NCBI GenBank assembly: GCA_902774915.1
Contig: CACYKH010000004.1
Span: forward strand, 109,872 to 173,871
Origin: an uncultured Lachnospiraceae bacterium
GTDB taxonomy: Bacteria; Bacillota; Clostridia; Lachnospirales; Lachnospiraceae
DNA length: 64,000 nucleotides
Direction of reading: 5' to 3'
In this document: in pieces, positions 54,725 through 64,000 of the stretch
Layout of the letters: every line of letters starts with the position of its first letter
How positions within the stretch are numbered: position 1 is the stretch's first letter
The notes under the pieces: model-generated
What the model saw: only the letters and a program-made list of their open reading frames with translations
Databases searched by the model: none
What the model was told of the DNA's origin: nothing
Position numbers and translations under genes: made by a program

Positions 54725-57682
54725 TTGACTGTTTTTAAAGATAGAAATGATAGAACGCTTGAACAATTAAAAAATGAATTGGAAGCTCTTGGCACTTACG
54801 AAGTTATTAAGTGCCAGGAGACTCCTGAAGAAAATGGAGTAGGCCTTGTTCTCAGTCATAAGAAGACTAAAGCACGTGTGTCAGTTGTGCTTAATGATGA
54901 CGAGAATAAGGTTTTTGCTATTGGTTTCAGAACACCTCCGACCAACTCTAAGGGTATTCAACATATTGTAGAGCATACAGTTCTATGTGGATCAAAGAAA
55001 TATCCTGCAAAGGATCCTTTTGTTGAACTTGCAAAGGGATCTCTCAATACATTTCTTAATGCTATGACATACAGTGATAAAACCGTATATCCTATAGCAA
55101 GCTGTAATGACAAGGACTTCCGTAATCTTATGGATGTTTATCTGGATGCAGTTTTCAATCCTAATATTTATTCCCGTGAGGAAATCTTTAAGCAGGAAGG
55201 ATGGCATTATGAGCTGGCCGACAGGGACAGCGATGTCATTATAAATGGTGTTGTTTATAATGAGATGCGTGGTGTTTATTCATCTCCAGATGCAGTCCTT
55301 TCCAATGTGATCAATCAGAAGATGTATCCTGATACTGCTTATGGCGTTGATTCCGGTGGAGATCCGGATATCATCCCAAGTCTTACAAGAGAAGAGTATC
55401 TGGACTATCATAAGAATTATTACCATCCATCAAACAGCTATATCTATTTATATGGTGATCTCGATGCAGTAGATCAGCTTAAGTTTATCGACGAGAGTTA
55501 TCTTAAGGATTACGACTATCTTTATGTGCCATCAGAAATTAAGCTTCAGAATGCATTTGACGCACCAATAGTTGCAAAGACTGGTTATTCAATTACCCAG
55601 GACGAAGCTGAGGATAGTGAATCTATTGTCAGCTACAACGTGGTAACGGGTAAGTGTACTGACAAGTACCTTGTAACTGCTATGAATATCATTCAGTATA
55701 TTCTGGTGGATTCACCGGGGGCGCCTCTTAAGAAGACGATTATCGATGCCGGACTTTGTTCGGATGTTGAATCTATGCTTGATAATACAATGCTTCAGCC
55801 ACTGTTCAGTATTGTGGCGCGTGAGGCAAAGGTTGAGGATGCTGAAAAGTTCCGTGATCTTATTGAATCTGAGCTTGCTAAATATGTAGAGGAAGGACTT
55901 GATAAGGAAGCGCTTGAGGCTGCCCTTAACCTTTTCGAGTTCAGATATAGAGAGAGCAACTTTGGAAGATATCCTAAGGGTCTCATGATTGGACTTACGG
56001 ATTTCCAGGGCTGGCTATATGATGACGACCTGGCACAGGATACTCTGTTTGGACTTGAGGTTTACCAGAAGCTTCGTGAGGGAATTGATAAAGGTCTGTT
56101 CGAAGGGCTCATTAAAGATTACATTATAAATAATAATCATAAGTCGCTAATTACAGCTGAGCCTGTAGTTGGGCTTAATACAGATAAGGATAAGGCTCTT
56201 AAAGAAGAGCTGGCTCAGTTTAAGGCGGGTCTTAGTGAGGAAGAGATAGATGCGCTCATTAAGGATACTCAGCATCTGAAGGATTATCAGACAGAGCCTT
56301 CAACTCCTGAGGAGCTTGCGACTATTCCGCTTCTTGATATTAAGGATATTGATCCTGAACCAAGAAAGCTGTTTAACAGAGAAACAAAGGTGGAAGATGT
56401 AAAGCTTATTGCACATGATATCTTCACTAACGGTATTACATACATTTCAATGTATTTCGATATCAGCGATTTGTCTTTTGAAGATTTAGGAAAGATGCAG
56501 CTTATTGTTGAGCTTCTGAAATACGTTGATACAGATAATTATTCATACAACGATCTGGCAAAGAAGATAAATCTGTCTACCGGTGGGATTGCATTTGACA
56601 TTGGCAGTTTTGACCTGCTGGATAAGGAGTGTATGCCATATGTCTGCTGCAAGGTGAAGACATTTGACAGAAATGTGGATGCCGGAATGGGGCTTGTGGA
56701 AGAGATTATCCTGAGATCGCATATTACTGATAAGAAGAGAGTGAAAGAGGTGATTTCTGAGATTAAGTCCAGCGGCAAGATCAGCCTCGTTGAGGGTGGC
56801 CATTCAACCGCGAAGGGAAGAGCGCTTTCGTACTTCAAGAAGTCCGCGAAGATCATTGAAGGGCTGGAAGGAATTGACTACTACAGATTTATCGATAAGC
56901 TGGATAAGAATTTCGATGAGATGTATGATGAACTGGCTGAGGATTTGAGCCGTCTTTATAAGAAGATGTTCAGAAGTGATAATCTCATCATTTCCTATAC
57001 TTCGGAGCGAGATGAGAAGCTTCTTGCTGAGCCGCTGAAGAGTCTTATCAGTCAGCTGAGTGATGAGAAGATTTCAGACGAGAAGATGGTTGTGCCTCTT
57101 AAGGCTACAAGCGAAGGATTTAAGACATCCTCCAAAGTACAATATGCATGCGTTGCTGCGGACTATGCTTCTACAGGACTTAAGTTTAATGGAGCGCTGC
57201 AGGTTCTTAAGACCATCATGAGCTATGACTATCTGTGGATCAATGTGCGTGTTAAAGGCGGAGCTTATGGATGCATGTGCGATTTCAGTCTGTTCGGACA
57301 TGAATTCTTCGTTTCCTATAGAGATCCAAATCTCAAAGAGACCTACGATGTTTACGAGAAGGCTTATGAATATGTGAAGAACTTCGACTGTTCCGACAGA
57401 GACATGACGAAGTACATAATAGGTACCATGTCAGCTTCTGAAATGCCACCTTCACCTTCAGGTCTTGGTGCGCTTTCATTTGCACAGTACATTACTGGTG
57501 TAACTGATGAAGAGAGGCGCGAGCAGCGTCGTCAGGTTCTTGCTTCGAACCAGGAGACTATCCGAAACCTTGCACCATTCATCAAACTGCTTTCAGACAG
57601 TAGTCTGAGATGTACAGTAGGTGGTGAGGAGAAGATAGCCGAATCCTCCGAACTATTTGAGTCGATTGAAAATCTTGTGTAA
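54725..57682 (+). CDS. M16C insulinase-family metallopeptidase (PreP-like)
   Basis: This zinc peptidase has about 985 residues and resembles presequence protease PreP and Clostridium insulinase-like enzymes, which degrade peptides in a closed chamber. The inverted zinc motif HIVEH lies in IQHIVEHTVLCGSKKYPAKD (about residue 78), and ELAKGSLNTFLNAMTY follows. The start is taken as TTG 54725 (LTVFKDRND), 9 nt after AAGGAG; the open frame extends to 54680 without a better signal. The four-domain length fits M16C. A TATAAT at 54669 may be its promoter. Confidence 0.92.
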   Translation: MTVFKDRNDRTLEQLKNELEALGTYEVIKCQETPEENGVGLVLSHKKTKARVSVVLNDDENKVFAIGFRTPPTNSKGIQHIVEHTVLCGSKKYPAKDPFVELAKGSLNTFLNAMTYSDKTVYPIASCNDKDFRNLMDVYLDAVFNPNIYSREEIFKQEGWHYELADRDSDVIINGVVYNEMRGVYSSPDAVLSNVINQKMYPDTAYGVDSGGDPDIIPSLTREEYLDYHKNYYHPSNSYIYLYGDLDAVDQLKFIDESYLKDYDYLYVPSEIKLQNAFDAPIVAKTGYSITQDEAEDSESIVSYNVVTGKCTDKYLVTAMNIIQYILVDSPGAPLKKTIIDAGLCSDVESMLDNTMLQPLFSIVAREAKVEDAEKFRDLIESELAKYVEEGLDKEALEAALNLFEFRYRESNFGRYPKGLMIGLTDFQGWLYDDDLAQDTLFGLEVYQKLREGIDKGLFEGLIKDYIINNNHKSLITAEPVVGLNTDKDKALKEELAQFKAGLSEEEIDALIKDTQHLKDYQTEPSTPEELATIPLLDIKDIDPEPRKLFNRETKVEDVKLIAHDIFTNGITYISMYFDISDLSFEDLGKMQLIVELLKYVDTDNYSYNDLAKKINLSTGGIAFDIGSFDLLDKECMPYVCCKVKTFDRNVDAGMGLVEEIILRSHITDKKRVKEVISEIKSSGKISLVEGGHSTAKGRALSYFKKSAKIIEGLEGIDYYRFIDKLDKNFDEMYDELAEDLSRLYKKMFRSDNLIISYTSERDEKLLAEPLKSLISQLSDEKISDEKMVVPLKATSEGFKTSSKVQYACVAADYASTGLKFNGALQVLKTIMSYDYLWINVRVKGGAYGCMCDFSLFGHEFFVSYRDPNLKETYDVYEKAYEYVKNFDCSDRDMTKYIIGTMSASEMPPSPSGLGALSFAQYITGVTDEERREQRRQVLASNQETIRNLAPFIKLLSDSSLRCTVGGEEKIAESSELFESIENLV

Positions 57683-57699
57683 ATATATATTGTTATAAA

Positions 57700-57734
57700 A
57701 ATAAGTCAGTGGGACCGGGTCTGATTGACTTATT
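57700..57734 (+). terminator. AATAAGTCA hairpin, family copy 2
   Basis: AATAAGTCA (57700-57708) pairs perfectly with TGACTTATT (57726-57734). The inner GGGACC/GGGTCT bases pair partly. The right arm overlaps the region just before the era ribosome-binding site, so it could attenuate era rather than simply terminate. Confidence 0.6.
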
Positions 57735-57747
57735 AGGAAGTGAGAGT

Positions 57748-58791
57748 ATGGAAGAGAGTAAGTTTAGGTCGGGATTTGTGGCGATTTTGGGTCGTCCGAA
57801 TGTCGGTAAATCTACAATAATGAATCATATAATCGGGATGAAGATTGCTGCTGTCAGCAAGCGAGCTCAGACCACTCGTAAGAGAATCCAGACGGTATAT
57901 ACAGAGGACAGGGGACAGATTGTCTTCCTTGATACTCCTGGAATTAACCGCGCCGAGACAAAGCTGGGCGAATTTATGCTGGATTCTGCTGTGGATACCA
58001 TTAAGACTGCCGATATTGTTATGTGGGTGGTGGAGCCAAGCACTTTTATTGGTGCTGGCGAGAAGGTGATTGCTCAGTATATAAAGAAGGCTTATGAGGC
58101 TGACATCCCAGTTATGCTGGTAGTAAACAAGATTGATACCGCTATTGCTGAAGAGCAGAAGCTTGATGAGATATTAAATGCTATCGATTTCAAGGTTAAT
58201 GTTATTGATGATAAAGATGCACTCATAACTGACATAGTAACAGATGGAAAGCCAGGCAGCGAGACTCTTGCAAAGGTCTTCGAGACATACAGAAGATATA
58301 TGATTGAAGAGGAGGGAGTTTATTTCTCTAATATCATTGGTGTTTCAGCTACAACTGGTTATAATATTGAAAAGCTTAAAACTCGCATTTTTGAGATCCT
58401 ACCTGAAGGACCTATGTACTTCGATGAGGATACAGTTACAGATGAGACTGAGCGTGATATTGCAGCTGAATTTATCAGAGAGAAATGCCTTCGTAATCTT
58501 GATAAGGAAATCCCTCATGGAATCGCGGTAGTAGTAGATAAGATGAAAACCCGCGAGGATGGAAGCCTTGTTGATATTGAGGCAACTATCGTTTGTGAGA
58601 AAGAAAGTCATAAGGGTATTATCATAGGAAAGAAGGGGGCCATGCTGAAGCGTATTGGAACCCAGTCCCGTCACAGCATTGAGGATATGCTTCAGATGAA
58701 GGTGAACCTGAAGCTTTGGGTAAAGGTTCGTCCTGGCTGGCGCGACAAAACTTCCTACATGTCAGAATATGGCTATAAAAAGAACAAATAG
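57748..58791 (+). CDS. era: GTPase Era with inserted segment
   Basis: Era is an essential 16S rRNA/30S assembly GTPase. The ATG at 57748 (MEESKFRSGFVAILGRPNVGKS) has AGGAAGTGAG upstream. Motifs are GRPNVGKST, TTRKR, DTPGI, NKID and ISVSA-like IGVSATTG. The KH domain GXXG is seen as IIGKKGAMLKRIG. At 347 residues it is about 45 longer than typical Era; the extra segment lies between NKID and the SA motif (about residues 155-195, VNVIDDKDALITDIVTDG and on). recO follows 46 bp after the stop. Confidence 0.94.
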   Translation: MEESKFRSGFVAILGRPNVGKSTIMNHIIGMKIAAVSKRAQTTRKRIQTVYTEDRGQIVFLDTPGINRAETKLGEFMLDSAVDTIKTADIVMWVVEPSTFIGAGEKVIAQYIKKAYEADIPVMLVVNKIDTAIAEEQKLDEILNAIDFKVNVIDDKDALITDIVTDGKPGSETLAKVFETYRRYMIEEEGVYFSNIIGVSATTGYNIEKLKTRIFEILPEGPMYFDEDTVTDETERDIAAEFIREKCLRNLDKEIPHGIAVVVDKMKTREDGSLVDIEATIVCEKESHKGIIIGKKGAMLKRIGTQSRHSIEDMLQMKVNLKLWVKVRPGWRDKTSYMSEYGYKKNK

Positions 58792-58837
58792 CTTGTGGTT
58801 TACATAATATTAAGTTGCTGACTTATTGGAGATAATT

Positions 58838-59542
58838 ATGCACGATAATATAGTCGTTCAAGGTATTGTTTTAGATACATCGTTAATTAAAGAGTATGAC
58901 AAAAGACTGGTAATCCTTACATCAAAGCTCGGAAGGATTACCGTTTTTGCTAATGGCGCGCGTCGGAAGAATTCTGCGCTCACAGCTGCAAGTCAGAAGT
59001 TTGTGATGGGAGAGTTTACTGTTCGCCCTAGCGGGCAGAATGCATATTCACTGGTGAGCGCCAGCATCAAGGACACATTTCTCGAGCTTTCTTATGATCT
59101 GGAGAAGATGGCCTATGCTTCTTATGCCTGTGAGCTGGCGGGTTATTTTACCCGTGAGGGAATGAGCGCCCTCGACGAGCTGAATCTTCTTTATGTTACA
59201 TTCAAGGCAATCCTGAATGAAGCACCGTCCATCAGTCTGATAAAGTCGGCATTTGAGATTAAGCTCCTAGATATTGAAGGTCTTGCTTCTTTAGATGCAA
59301 TTGTCATGGCTTACACAGGTAAGAGAGCAGAGGATCTGGATAATCTAAAATACGGCAAGGTCCTTTCTCCTGACACGGTGAATATCATCAATTACATACT
59401 CAGTCGAGAGATATCTGAACTCTACAGTTTCGATGTGGGCGACAAGATAAGGCTCGAGCTTGAGAAGATAACGGATAAATATTTAAAAACCCAGTGCGAC
59501 CGTCATTTCAAATCACTTGATATTCTTAAGCCGCTGGTGTAG
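58838..59542 (+). CDS. recO: DNA repair protein RecO
   Basis: This 234-residue protein has an N-terminal OB fold (VVQGIVLDTSLIKEYDKRLVILT then GRITVFANGARRKNS) and a helical C-terminal domain. It mediates RecA loading with RecR. The ATG at 58838 is preferred over TTG 58826 because GGAGA precedes it. The four-cysteine zinc cluster found in many RecO proteins is absent; the only late Cys is in LKTQCDRH. The era-recO order is common in Firmicutes. Confidence 0.92.
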   Translation: MHDNIVVQGIVLDTSLIKEYDKRLVILTSKLGRITVFANGARRKNSALTAASQKFVMGEFTVRPSGQNAYSLVSASIKDTFLELSYDLEKMAYASYACELAGYFTREGMSALDELNLLYVTFKAILNEAPSISLIKSAFEIKLLDIEGLASLDAIVMAYTGKRAEDLDNLKYGKVLSPDTVNIINYILSREISELYSFDVGDKIRLELEKITDKYLKTQCDRHFKSLDILKPLV

Positions 59543-59582
59543 AATACTAGTTTGTGTAAATTACAAAAAGTGAGGAAAAATA

Positions 59583-60386
59583 ATGAAGAAAGTTTTAAGT
59601 CGTAAGAAAACTGCATTAATCAGTATTTTTATGATTGTAATAATGCTGTTTTCCCTGGCAGGCTGTGGTAAAAAGAAGGAAGAGGATGTAGAAGTTGAGA
59701 AGGTTTCTTACATCGGAGATATTACAGAGAATACTCTTCAGTTCAACTCTGATGGAACACTTCTTGAAATCTCATGCGAGGATTTCAGTGGCACAGAAGT
59801 TGACACATCAAACCTTGAAGCATACATCAAGTCCGAGATAGATACATTCAATGCTCAGGAAGGCGTGGACAAGGTTTCCTTCAAAGAATATATAGAAGAA
59901 AATGGTTTGGTTAGAACAGCAATTCAGTTCAGTGATATAGATGCATTCAATGCTTTCAATGGCATGAGCCTTGAAATTTCAATGTATAAGCCAGACCCAG
60001 CTGATGAGATTGTTAAAGCTGAGGCTGCAAGTGCGAGTGATGCTATCGTAACTGTTGAAGCTGATGAGATTAATGAGGAAGAGCTTGCAGAAGCTGGTTA
60101 TGACATCGACGATCTTGAGAGCCTTGAGGAAGAGGTTGCTTCTGAGTCAGATGCTGACCTTCCAACAGTTGCTACATTTACAGATGCGAGTACATTTGAT
60201 GTCATCAATTCTGATGAGATTAATGGCGACAGCTTCATGATGGTTGTAACTGATGAGCCAATGAACTATAACATCAAGGACGGAAAGATACTGTTCTTCA
60301 ACAAGTATGCAGAGCTTGTAGATGAGTCTACAGCAAAGGCTACAGAGAATGGTAAGTCTGTTATCGTTTATAAATTCAATTACTAA
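59583..60386 (+). CDS. Hypothetical lipoprotein
   Basis: This is a 267-residue predicted lipoprotein. A basic n-region, hydrophobic core (LISIFMIVIMLFS) and lipobox LAGC place lipid attachment at about Cys28, followed by KKKEEDVEVEK. The rest is acidic and alternates strands and helices, with a Glu/Ala-rich middle. No family was recognised. It begins 40 bp after recO and 58 bp before glyS. Confidence 0.8.
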   Translation: MKKVLSRKKTALISIFMIVIMLFSLAGCGKKKEEDVEVEKVSYIGDITENTLQFNSDGTLLEISCEDFSGTEVDTSNLEAYIKSEIDTFNAQEGVDKVSFKEYIEENGLVRTAIQFSDIDAFNAFNGMSLEISMYKPDPADEIVKAEAASASDAIVTVEADEINEEELAEAGYDIDDLESLEEEVASESDADLPTVATFTDASTFDVINSDEINGDSFMMVVTDEPMNYNIKDGKILFFNKYAELVDESTAKATENGKSVIVYKFNY

Positions 60387-60444
60387 AATCACTAAAAATG
60401 CGTTCTTAGCAGGACGATGAATTCTAAATAGAGGAGAAAAGATT

Positions 60445-61842
60445 ATGGAAAAGACTATGGAAAAGATTATATCACTTGCAAAAGCAAGAGGTTTTGTATA
60501 TCCAGGTTCAGAGATTTACGGAGGTCTCGCAAATACATGGGACTATGGTAATCTCGGAGTTGAGCTTAAGAATAACGTTAAGAAGGCATGGTGGAAGAAG
60601 TTCATCCAGGAGTGCCCATACAACGTTGGTGTAGATACAGCTATCCTTATGAACCCTCAGACATGGATTGCTTCAGGACATCTTGGAAGCTTTTCAGATC
60701 CTCTTATGGATTGTAAAGAATGTCATGAGAGATTCAGAGCTGATCAGGTTATCGAGGCATTTGCCGCTGAGAACGGAATTGAGCTTACATCTTCTGTAGA
60801 CGGATGGTCAAACGAGGAGATGGAGAAGTTTATCGAAGAACACAACATTCCTTGTCCATCTTGTGGAAAGCATAACTTTACTGGAATCCGTCAGTTCAAC
60901 CTTATGTTCAAGACATTCCAGGGTGTAACAGAAGATGCAAAGAATACAGTTTATCTCAGACCTGAGACAGCACAGGGTATTTTCGTAAACTTTAAGAATG
61001 TTCAGAGAACTTCTCGTAAGAAGGTTCCATTTGGTATAGGTCAGGTTGGTAAGTCATTCAGAAATGAGATCACACCTGGTAACTTTACATTCAGAACACG
61101 TGAGTTCGAGCAGATGGAGCTTGAGTTCTTCTGCAAGCCTGGTACTCAGACAGAGTGGTTTGAATACTGGAGAAAGTTCTGCTTCGAGTGGCTTCTTTCA
61201 CTTGGTATTAAGGAAGAGAATCTTAGACTTCGTGACCATGATCAGGAAGAGCTTTCATTCTACTCAGATCATACAACAGATATTGAATATGCATTCCCAT
61301 TCACAGATTGGGGCGAGCTCTGGGGTATTGCATCTCGTACAGATTACGACTTAACACAGCATCAGAATACATCTGGCGAGCCTATGGAATACTTCGATGA
61401 TGAATTAAATGAAAAATACATTCCATACGTTGTTGAGCCATCACTTGGTGCTGACCGTGTTACACTTGCATTCCTTTGCGAGGCTTATGACGAGGAAGTT
61501 CTGGATGCTGAGAAGAACGATGTTCGTACAGTACTTCGTTTCCATCCTGCTATTGCACCTGTTAAAATCGGTGTATTCCCACTTTCAAAGAAGTTAAATG
61601 AGGGTGCTGAGAAGGTTTACGCTGAGCTTAGCAAGTATTGGAACTGTGAATATGATGACAGAGGAGCTATCGGTAAGAGATATCGTCGTCAGGACGAGAT
61701 TGGTACTCCATTCTGTATTACATACGACTTCGACTCTGAAGAGGACGGCGCTGTTACAGTTCGTGACCGTGACTCAATGGAGCAGGAGAGAATTAAGATC
61801 GAGGATCTCAAGGCTTACTTTGAGGAGAAGCTTGCATTCTAA
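60445..61842 (+). CDS. glyS: Glycyl-tRNA synthetase, single-chain type
   Basis: This 465-residue class IIa homodimeric synthetase charges tRNA-Gly. Motifs are [43 protein letters not shown] (motif 2 side), [19 protein letters not shown] and [12 protein letters not shown] (motif 3). The C-terminal anticodon-binding domain ([13 protein letters not shown]) is typical. The ATG at 60445 has GAGGAGAAA upstream; a second in-frame ATG lies 4 codons later. The matching tRNA-Gly(GCC) gene is at 13452. Confidence 0.97.
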   Translation: MEKTMEKIISLAKARGFVYPGSEIYGGLANTWDYGNLGVELKNNVKKAWWKKFIQECPYNVGVDTAILMNPQTWIASGHLGSFSDPLMDCKECHERFRADQVIEAFAAENGIELTSSVDGWSNEEMEKFIEEHNIPCPSCGKHNFTGIRQFNLMFKTFQGVTEDAKNTVYLRPETAQGIFVNFKNVQRTSRKKVPFGIGQVGKSFRNEITPGNFTFRTREFEQMELEFFCKPGTQTEWFEYWRKFCFEWLLSLGIKEENLRLRDHDQEELSFYSDHTTDIEYAFPFTDWGELWGIASRTDYDLTQHQNTSGEPMEYFDDELNEKYIPYVVEPSLGADRVTLAFLCEAYDEEVLDAEKNDVRTVLRFHPAIAPVKIGVFPLSKKLNEGAEKVYAELSKYWNCEYDDRGAIGKRYRRQDEIGTPFCITYDFDSEEDGAVTVRDRDSMEQERIKIEDLKAYFEEKLAF

Positions 61843-61917
61843 TTATGATTTTATATAATGAGAATTAGTAATGCTTTATGAAGGTTTCTGTAGTTTTGTA
61901 TTTGAGAGGGGTTTATT

Positions 61918-62421
61918 ATGGGAGAAAAAAATAGTTTGATCAGATTCTTAGCTGGTCTGGCACTTATGGTTGTAGGTTTATTCCTGCTTTTCAACCGTGT
62001 TCATGTTGGTTCTGGCTTTGGCTGGGGCGTAATGAGCTTTGGTTTCTTCAGTGTTCCATCAGGTCTGGTATTTGTACCATTCATAATCGGAGTGATATGG
62101 ATGTTCGGCAGCAACGGCTCACTTCCATCCAAGATATTTACAGCATTCACTGTACTTATCATCTTGGCTGCGATCATTTTGAATACATCTTTCTGGGTAG
62201 ACAGAATGACAATGTTTGACTGGCTGCTCATGCTGGTAATGATCTTTGGTGGTGGCGGAATTGTTGCAAGCGTACTGTTCGCAAGTAACGATATTGACGA
62301 AAAACAGGCCCGTGCTGAAGCAGAGAAGTACAAGAAGATGGCTGAGGAAGAGTCAAAGAAATCTGAAGATCTTGAGAAAGAACTAAAGGCTATAAAAGAT
62401 AACATGGACAAAAATGCATAA
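61918..62421 (+). CDS. Small four-TM membrane protein with C-terminal coiled coil
   Basis: This 167-residue protein has hydrophobic segments near residues 10-25, 37-65, 75-93 and 100-122, followed by a charged helix (KQARAEAEKYKKMAEEESKK) that is likely a cytoplasmic coiled coil. A WGVMSFGFFSVPSGLVFVP loop lies between the early helices. GAGAGGGG precedes the ATG. No named family was recognised. The following perfect hairpin ends the transcript. Confidence 0.8.
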   Translation: MGEKNSLIRFLAGLALMVVGLFLLFNRVHVGSGFGWGVMSFGFFSVPSGLVFVPFIIGVIWMFGSNGSLPSKIFTAFTVLIILAAIILNTSFWVDRMTMFDWLLMLVMIFGGGGIVASVLFASNDIDEKQARAEAEKYKKMAEEESKKSEDLEKELKAIKDNMDKNA

Positions 62422-62440
62422 TATTCACACAGAATTCACA

Positions 62441-62481
62441 AAATAAGTCAATGAGATCCGATCTCATTGACTTATTTTTTG
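62441..62481 (+). terminator. Perfect AATAAGTCA hairpin terminator, family copy 3
   Basis: The 17-nt arms 62441-62457 and 62461-62477 are perfect complements around CCG, followed by TTTG. The outer bases match copies 1 and 2. Confidence 0.92.
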
Positions 62482-62505
62482 TCAGAAATTTGTTAAAAAA
62501 ACATG

Positions 62506-62534
62506 TTCATTTATACTTGAGAATGTGTTATAAT
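62506..62534 (+). promoter_or_regulatory. Predicted ppdK promoter
   Basis: TTCATT (62506-62511) and a perfect TATAAT (62529-62534) have a 17-bp spacer. This implies a leader of about 95 nt before the ppdK start, in which no riboswitch was recognised. Confidence 0.65.
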
Positions 62535-62635
62535 TCTATGCAGTCACGGACTCTAGGAGAAGTTTGGGTTCAAATCCTCATATTTTCGTAGTTTCCGAGT
62601 AAAATTTTATACTTATTTTAGGAGGTATTAGACAC

Positions 62636-64000
62636 ATGGCTAACAAATGGGTTTACATGTTTAGCGAAGGCGACATGTCCATGCGTAACACACTTGGTGG
62701 TAAGGGTGCTAACCTTGCCGAGATGACAAGCATTGGTCTTCCTGTTCCACAGGGATTCACAATCACAACAGATGCTTGTACACAGTATTATGAGGATGGT
62801 CGTAAGATTAATGATGAGATCATGACTCAGGTTATGGAAGGCGTTGCTAAGATGGAAGAGATCAACGGCAAGAAGTTCGGTGATCTTACAAATCCACTTC
62901 TCGTTTCTGTACGTTCAGGTGCTAGAGCTTCTATGCCTGGTATGATGGACACAATCCTTAACCTTGGTCTTAACGATGAGGTTGTTGCAGCTATGATAGC
63001 TGGTAACCCAGATCCTGCATTTGAGAGATTCGTATATGATTCTTATAGAAGATTCATCCAGATGTTCTCTGATGTAGTTATGGAAGTTGGTAAGAAGTAT
63101 TTCGAGCAGCTTATCGACAAGATGAAAGAAGAGAAGGGCGTTAAGTTCGACGTTGACCTTACAGCTGCTGATCTTAAGACACTTGCTGAGCAGTTCAAGG
63201 CTGAGTACAAGAATCAGTTAGGTTCAGATTTCCCTTCAGATCCTGTTGAGCAGTTAAAGCTTGCTATCGAAGCAGTATTTAGATCATGGGATAACCCACG
63301 TGCTAACGTATATCGTCGTGATAACGATATCCCTTATTCATGGGGTACAGCTGTAAACGTTATGCCTATGGTATTTGGTAACCTTAATAATGATTCTGGT
63401 ACTGGTGTTGCATTTACTCGTGACCCAGCTACTGGTGAGAATAAGCTTATGGGTGAGTTCCTTATCAACGCTCAGGGCGAGGACGTTGTTGCTGGTGTTC
63501 GTACACCTATGCCAATCGCTCAGATGGAGAAGGAGTTCCCAGATGCTTACGCTGAGTTCCTTAAGGTTTGTGATACTCTTGAGAATCACTACCATGATAT
63601 GCAGGATATGGAATTCACAGTTGAGAATAAGAAGCTTTACATGCTTCAGTGTAGAAATGGTAAGAGAACAGCTCCAGCTGCTCTGAAGATCGCTTGTGAC
63701 CTCGTTGATGAGGGACATAAGACTCCAGAAGAGGCTGTTGCTATGATCGATCCTCGTAACCTTGATACACTTCTTCACCCACAGTTCGACGCTGCTGCAC
63801 TTAAGGCTGCAACTCCACTTGGAAAGGGTCTTGGAGCTTCTCCAGGAGCTGCTTGTGGTAAGGTTGTATTTACAGCTGATGATGCTGTAGAGTGGGCTGC
63901 TAGAGGAGAGAAGGTTGTACTTGTAAGACTTGAGACATCTCCAGAAGATATCACAGGTATGAAGAGTGCTCAGGGTATCCTTACAGTTCGTGGTGGTATG
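62636..64000 (+). CDS. ppdK: Pyruvate, phosphate dikinase (3'-truncated by window edge)
   Basis: PPDK interconverts pyruvate, ATP and Pi with PEP, AMP and PPi, using a phosphohistidine carrier; in fermentative Firmicutes it serves glycolysis or gluconeogenesis. The first 455 codons are present from ATG 62636 (ANKWVYMFSEGDMSMRNTLG), with AGGAGG upstream. The ATP-grasp N-domain is seen in LGGKGANLAEMTSIGLPVP, SVRSGARASMPGMMDT and FGNLNNDSGTGVAFTRDP. The window ends at LTVRGGM, immediately before the expected catalytic-His motif TSHAAVV. About half of the usual 870-880 residues is missing. Confidence 0.97.
   Translation, partial: MANKWVYMFSEGDMSMRNTLGGKGANLAEMTSIGLPVPQGFTITTDACTQYYEDGRKINDEIMTQVMEGVAKMEEINGKKFGDLTNPLLVSVRSGARASMPGMMDTILNLGLNDEVVAAMIAGNPDPAFERFVYDSYRRFIQMFSDVVMEVGKKYFEQLIDKMKEEKGVKFDVDLTAADLKTLAEQFKAEYKNQLGSDFPSDPVEQLKLAIEAVFRSWDNPRANVYRRDNDIPYSWGTAVNVMPMVFGNLNNDSGTGVAFTRDPATGENKLMGEFLINAQGEDVVAGVRTPMPIAQMEKEFPDAYAEFLKVCDTLENHYHDMQDMEFTVENKKLYMLQCRNGKRTAPAALKIACDLVDEGHKTPEEAVAMIDPRNLDTLLHPQFDAAALKAATPLGKGLGASPGAACGKVVFTADDAVEWAARGEKVVLVRLETSPEDITGMKSAQGILTVRGGM

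Noticed and set aside
60387-60444. A T-box leader for glyS
   Set aside because: Only 58 bases separate it from the lipoprotein gene, and no specifier stem or T-box sequence is visible.
62540-62585. A tRNA-like stretch (GGGTTCAAATCC with an upstream GGACTCTAGGAG) in the ppdK leader
   Set aside because: Only a T-arm-like part can be drawn, with one mismatch; no acceptor or D arm is present, so it is not a tRNA.

Overview
The window reads as a chromosomal segment of a low-GC, Gram-positive, anaerobic Firmicute, most likely a Lachnospiraceae member of the Butyrivibrio/Pseudobutyrivibrio kind. The evidence is the gene content: CIRCE-controlled groESL, the cysS-mrnC-rlmB-sigH order, single-chain glycyl-tRNA synthetase, a bacterial GlnRS, an LTA-synthase-like enzyme, pyruvate phosphate dikinase, a two-component propeller hybrid kinase, and a transmembrane cohesin-like protein. 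The genus is an inference. Almost every gene lies on the + strand; only argH and a RelBE-type toxin-antitoxin pair are on the - strand.

Layout. 1-7000: the end of argD, an M18 aminopeptidase and a 1,492-residue hybrid sensor whose phospho-accepting histidine is replaced by asparagine. 7150-12340: a nearly complete pantothenate/CoA operon (DUF2520 dehydrogenase, panB, panC, panD, coaBC) followed by pyrE, with a 166-bp terminal-inverted-repeat element lodged between panB and panC. 12350-13570: a 49-residue membrane peptide, a patatin-like protein and tRNA-Gly. 13600-18870: an unusual operon of a 930-residue serine-hydrolase-like protein, a dicarboxylate symporter with an extra soluble N-terminal domain, and a DUF4428 zinc-ribbon protein. 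18880-19540: relBE. 19886-26320: LTA-synthase-like protein, typA, pncB and an FHA protein. 26440-35340: argH, transglutaminase-like protein, CIRCE-htpG, cysK, aldo/keto reductase, ACT protein, and a zinc-ribbon/membrane pair. 35430-43550: cysS, mrnC, rlmB, sigH, tRNA-Thr, cohesin-like protein, glnS and an OGG-type glycosylase. 43580-45680: CIRCE-groESL. 45670-54640: an operon of GNAT, alpha/beta hydrolase, cdd and a 2,029-residue protein of unknown function. 54725-64000: M16C peptidase, era, recO, a lipoprotein, glyS, a small membrane protein and the first half of ppdK.

The most interesting signal is that two distant loci, the 13.6-18.9 kb operon and the 45.7-54.6 kb operon, start from promoters of the same unusual architecture: two TTTTGTTGC boxes 11 bp apart, then exactly 11 nt, then TATAAT. 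The boxes lie where a -35 element would be. Both operons encode a soluble alpha/beta-hydrolase-like protein plus a large leaderless protein, and the two large proteins share a weak Y...GPR...G..RL motif. I propose that they form a co-regulated system of unknown function; this is inference. Other points are a likely pseudokinase hybrid sensor, HtpG under HrcA/CIRCE control with a long charged linker, and a repeated AATAAGTCA hairpin family.
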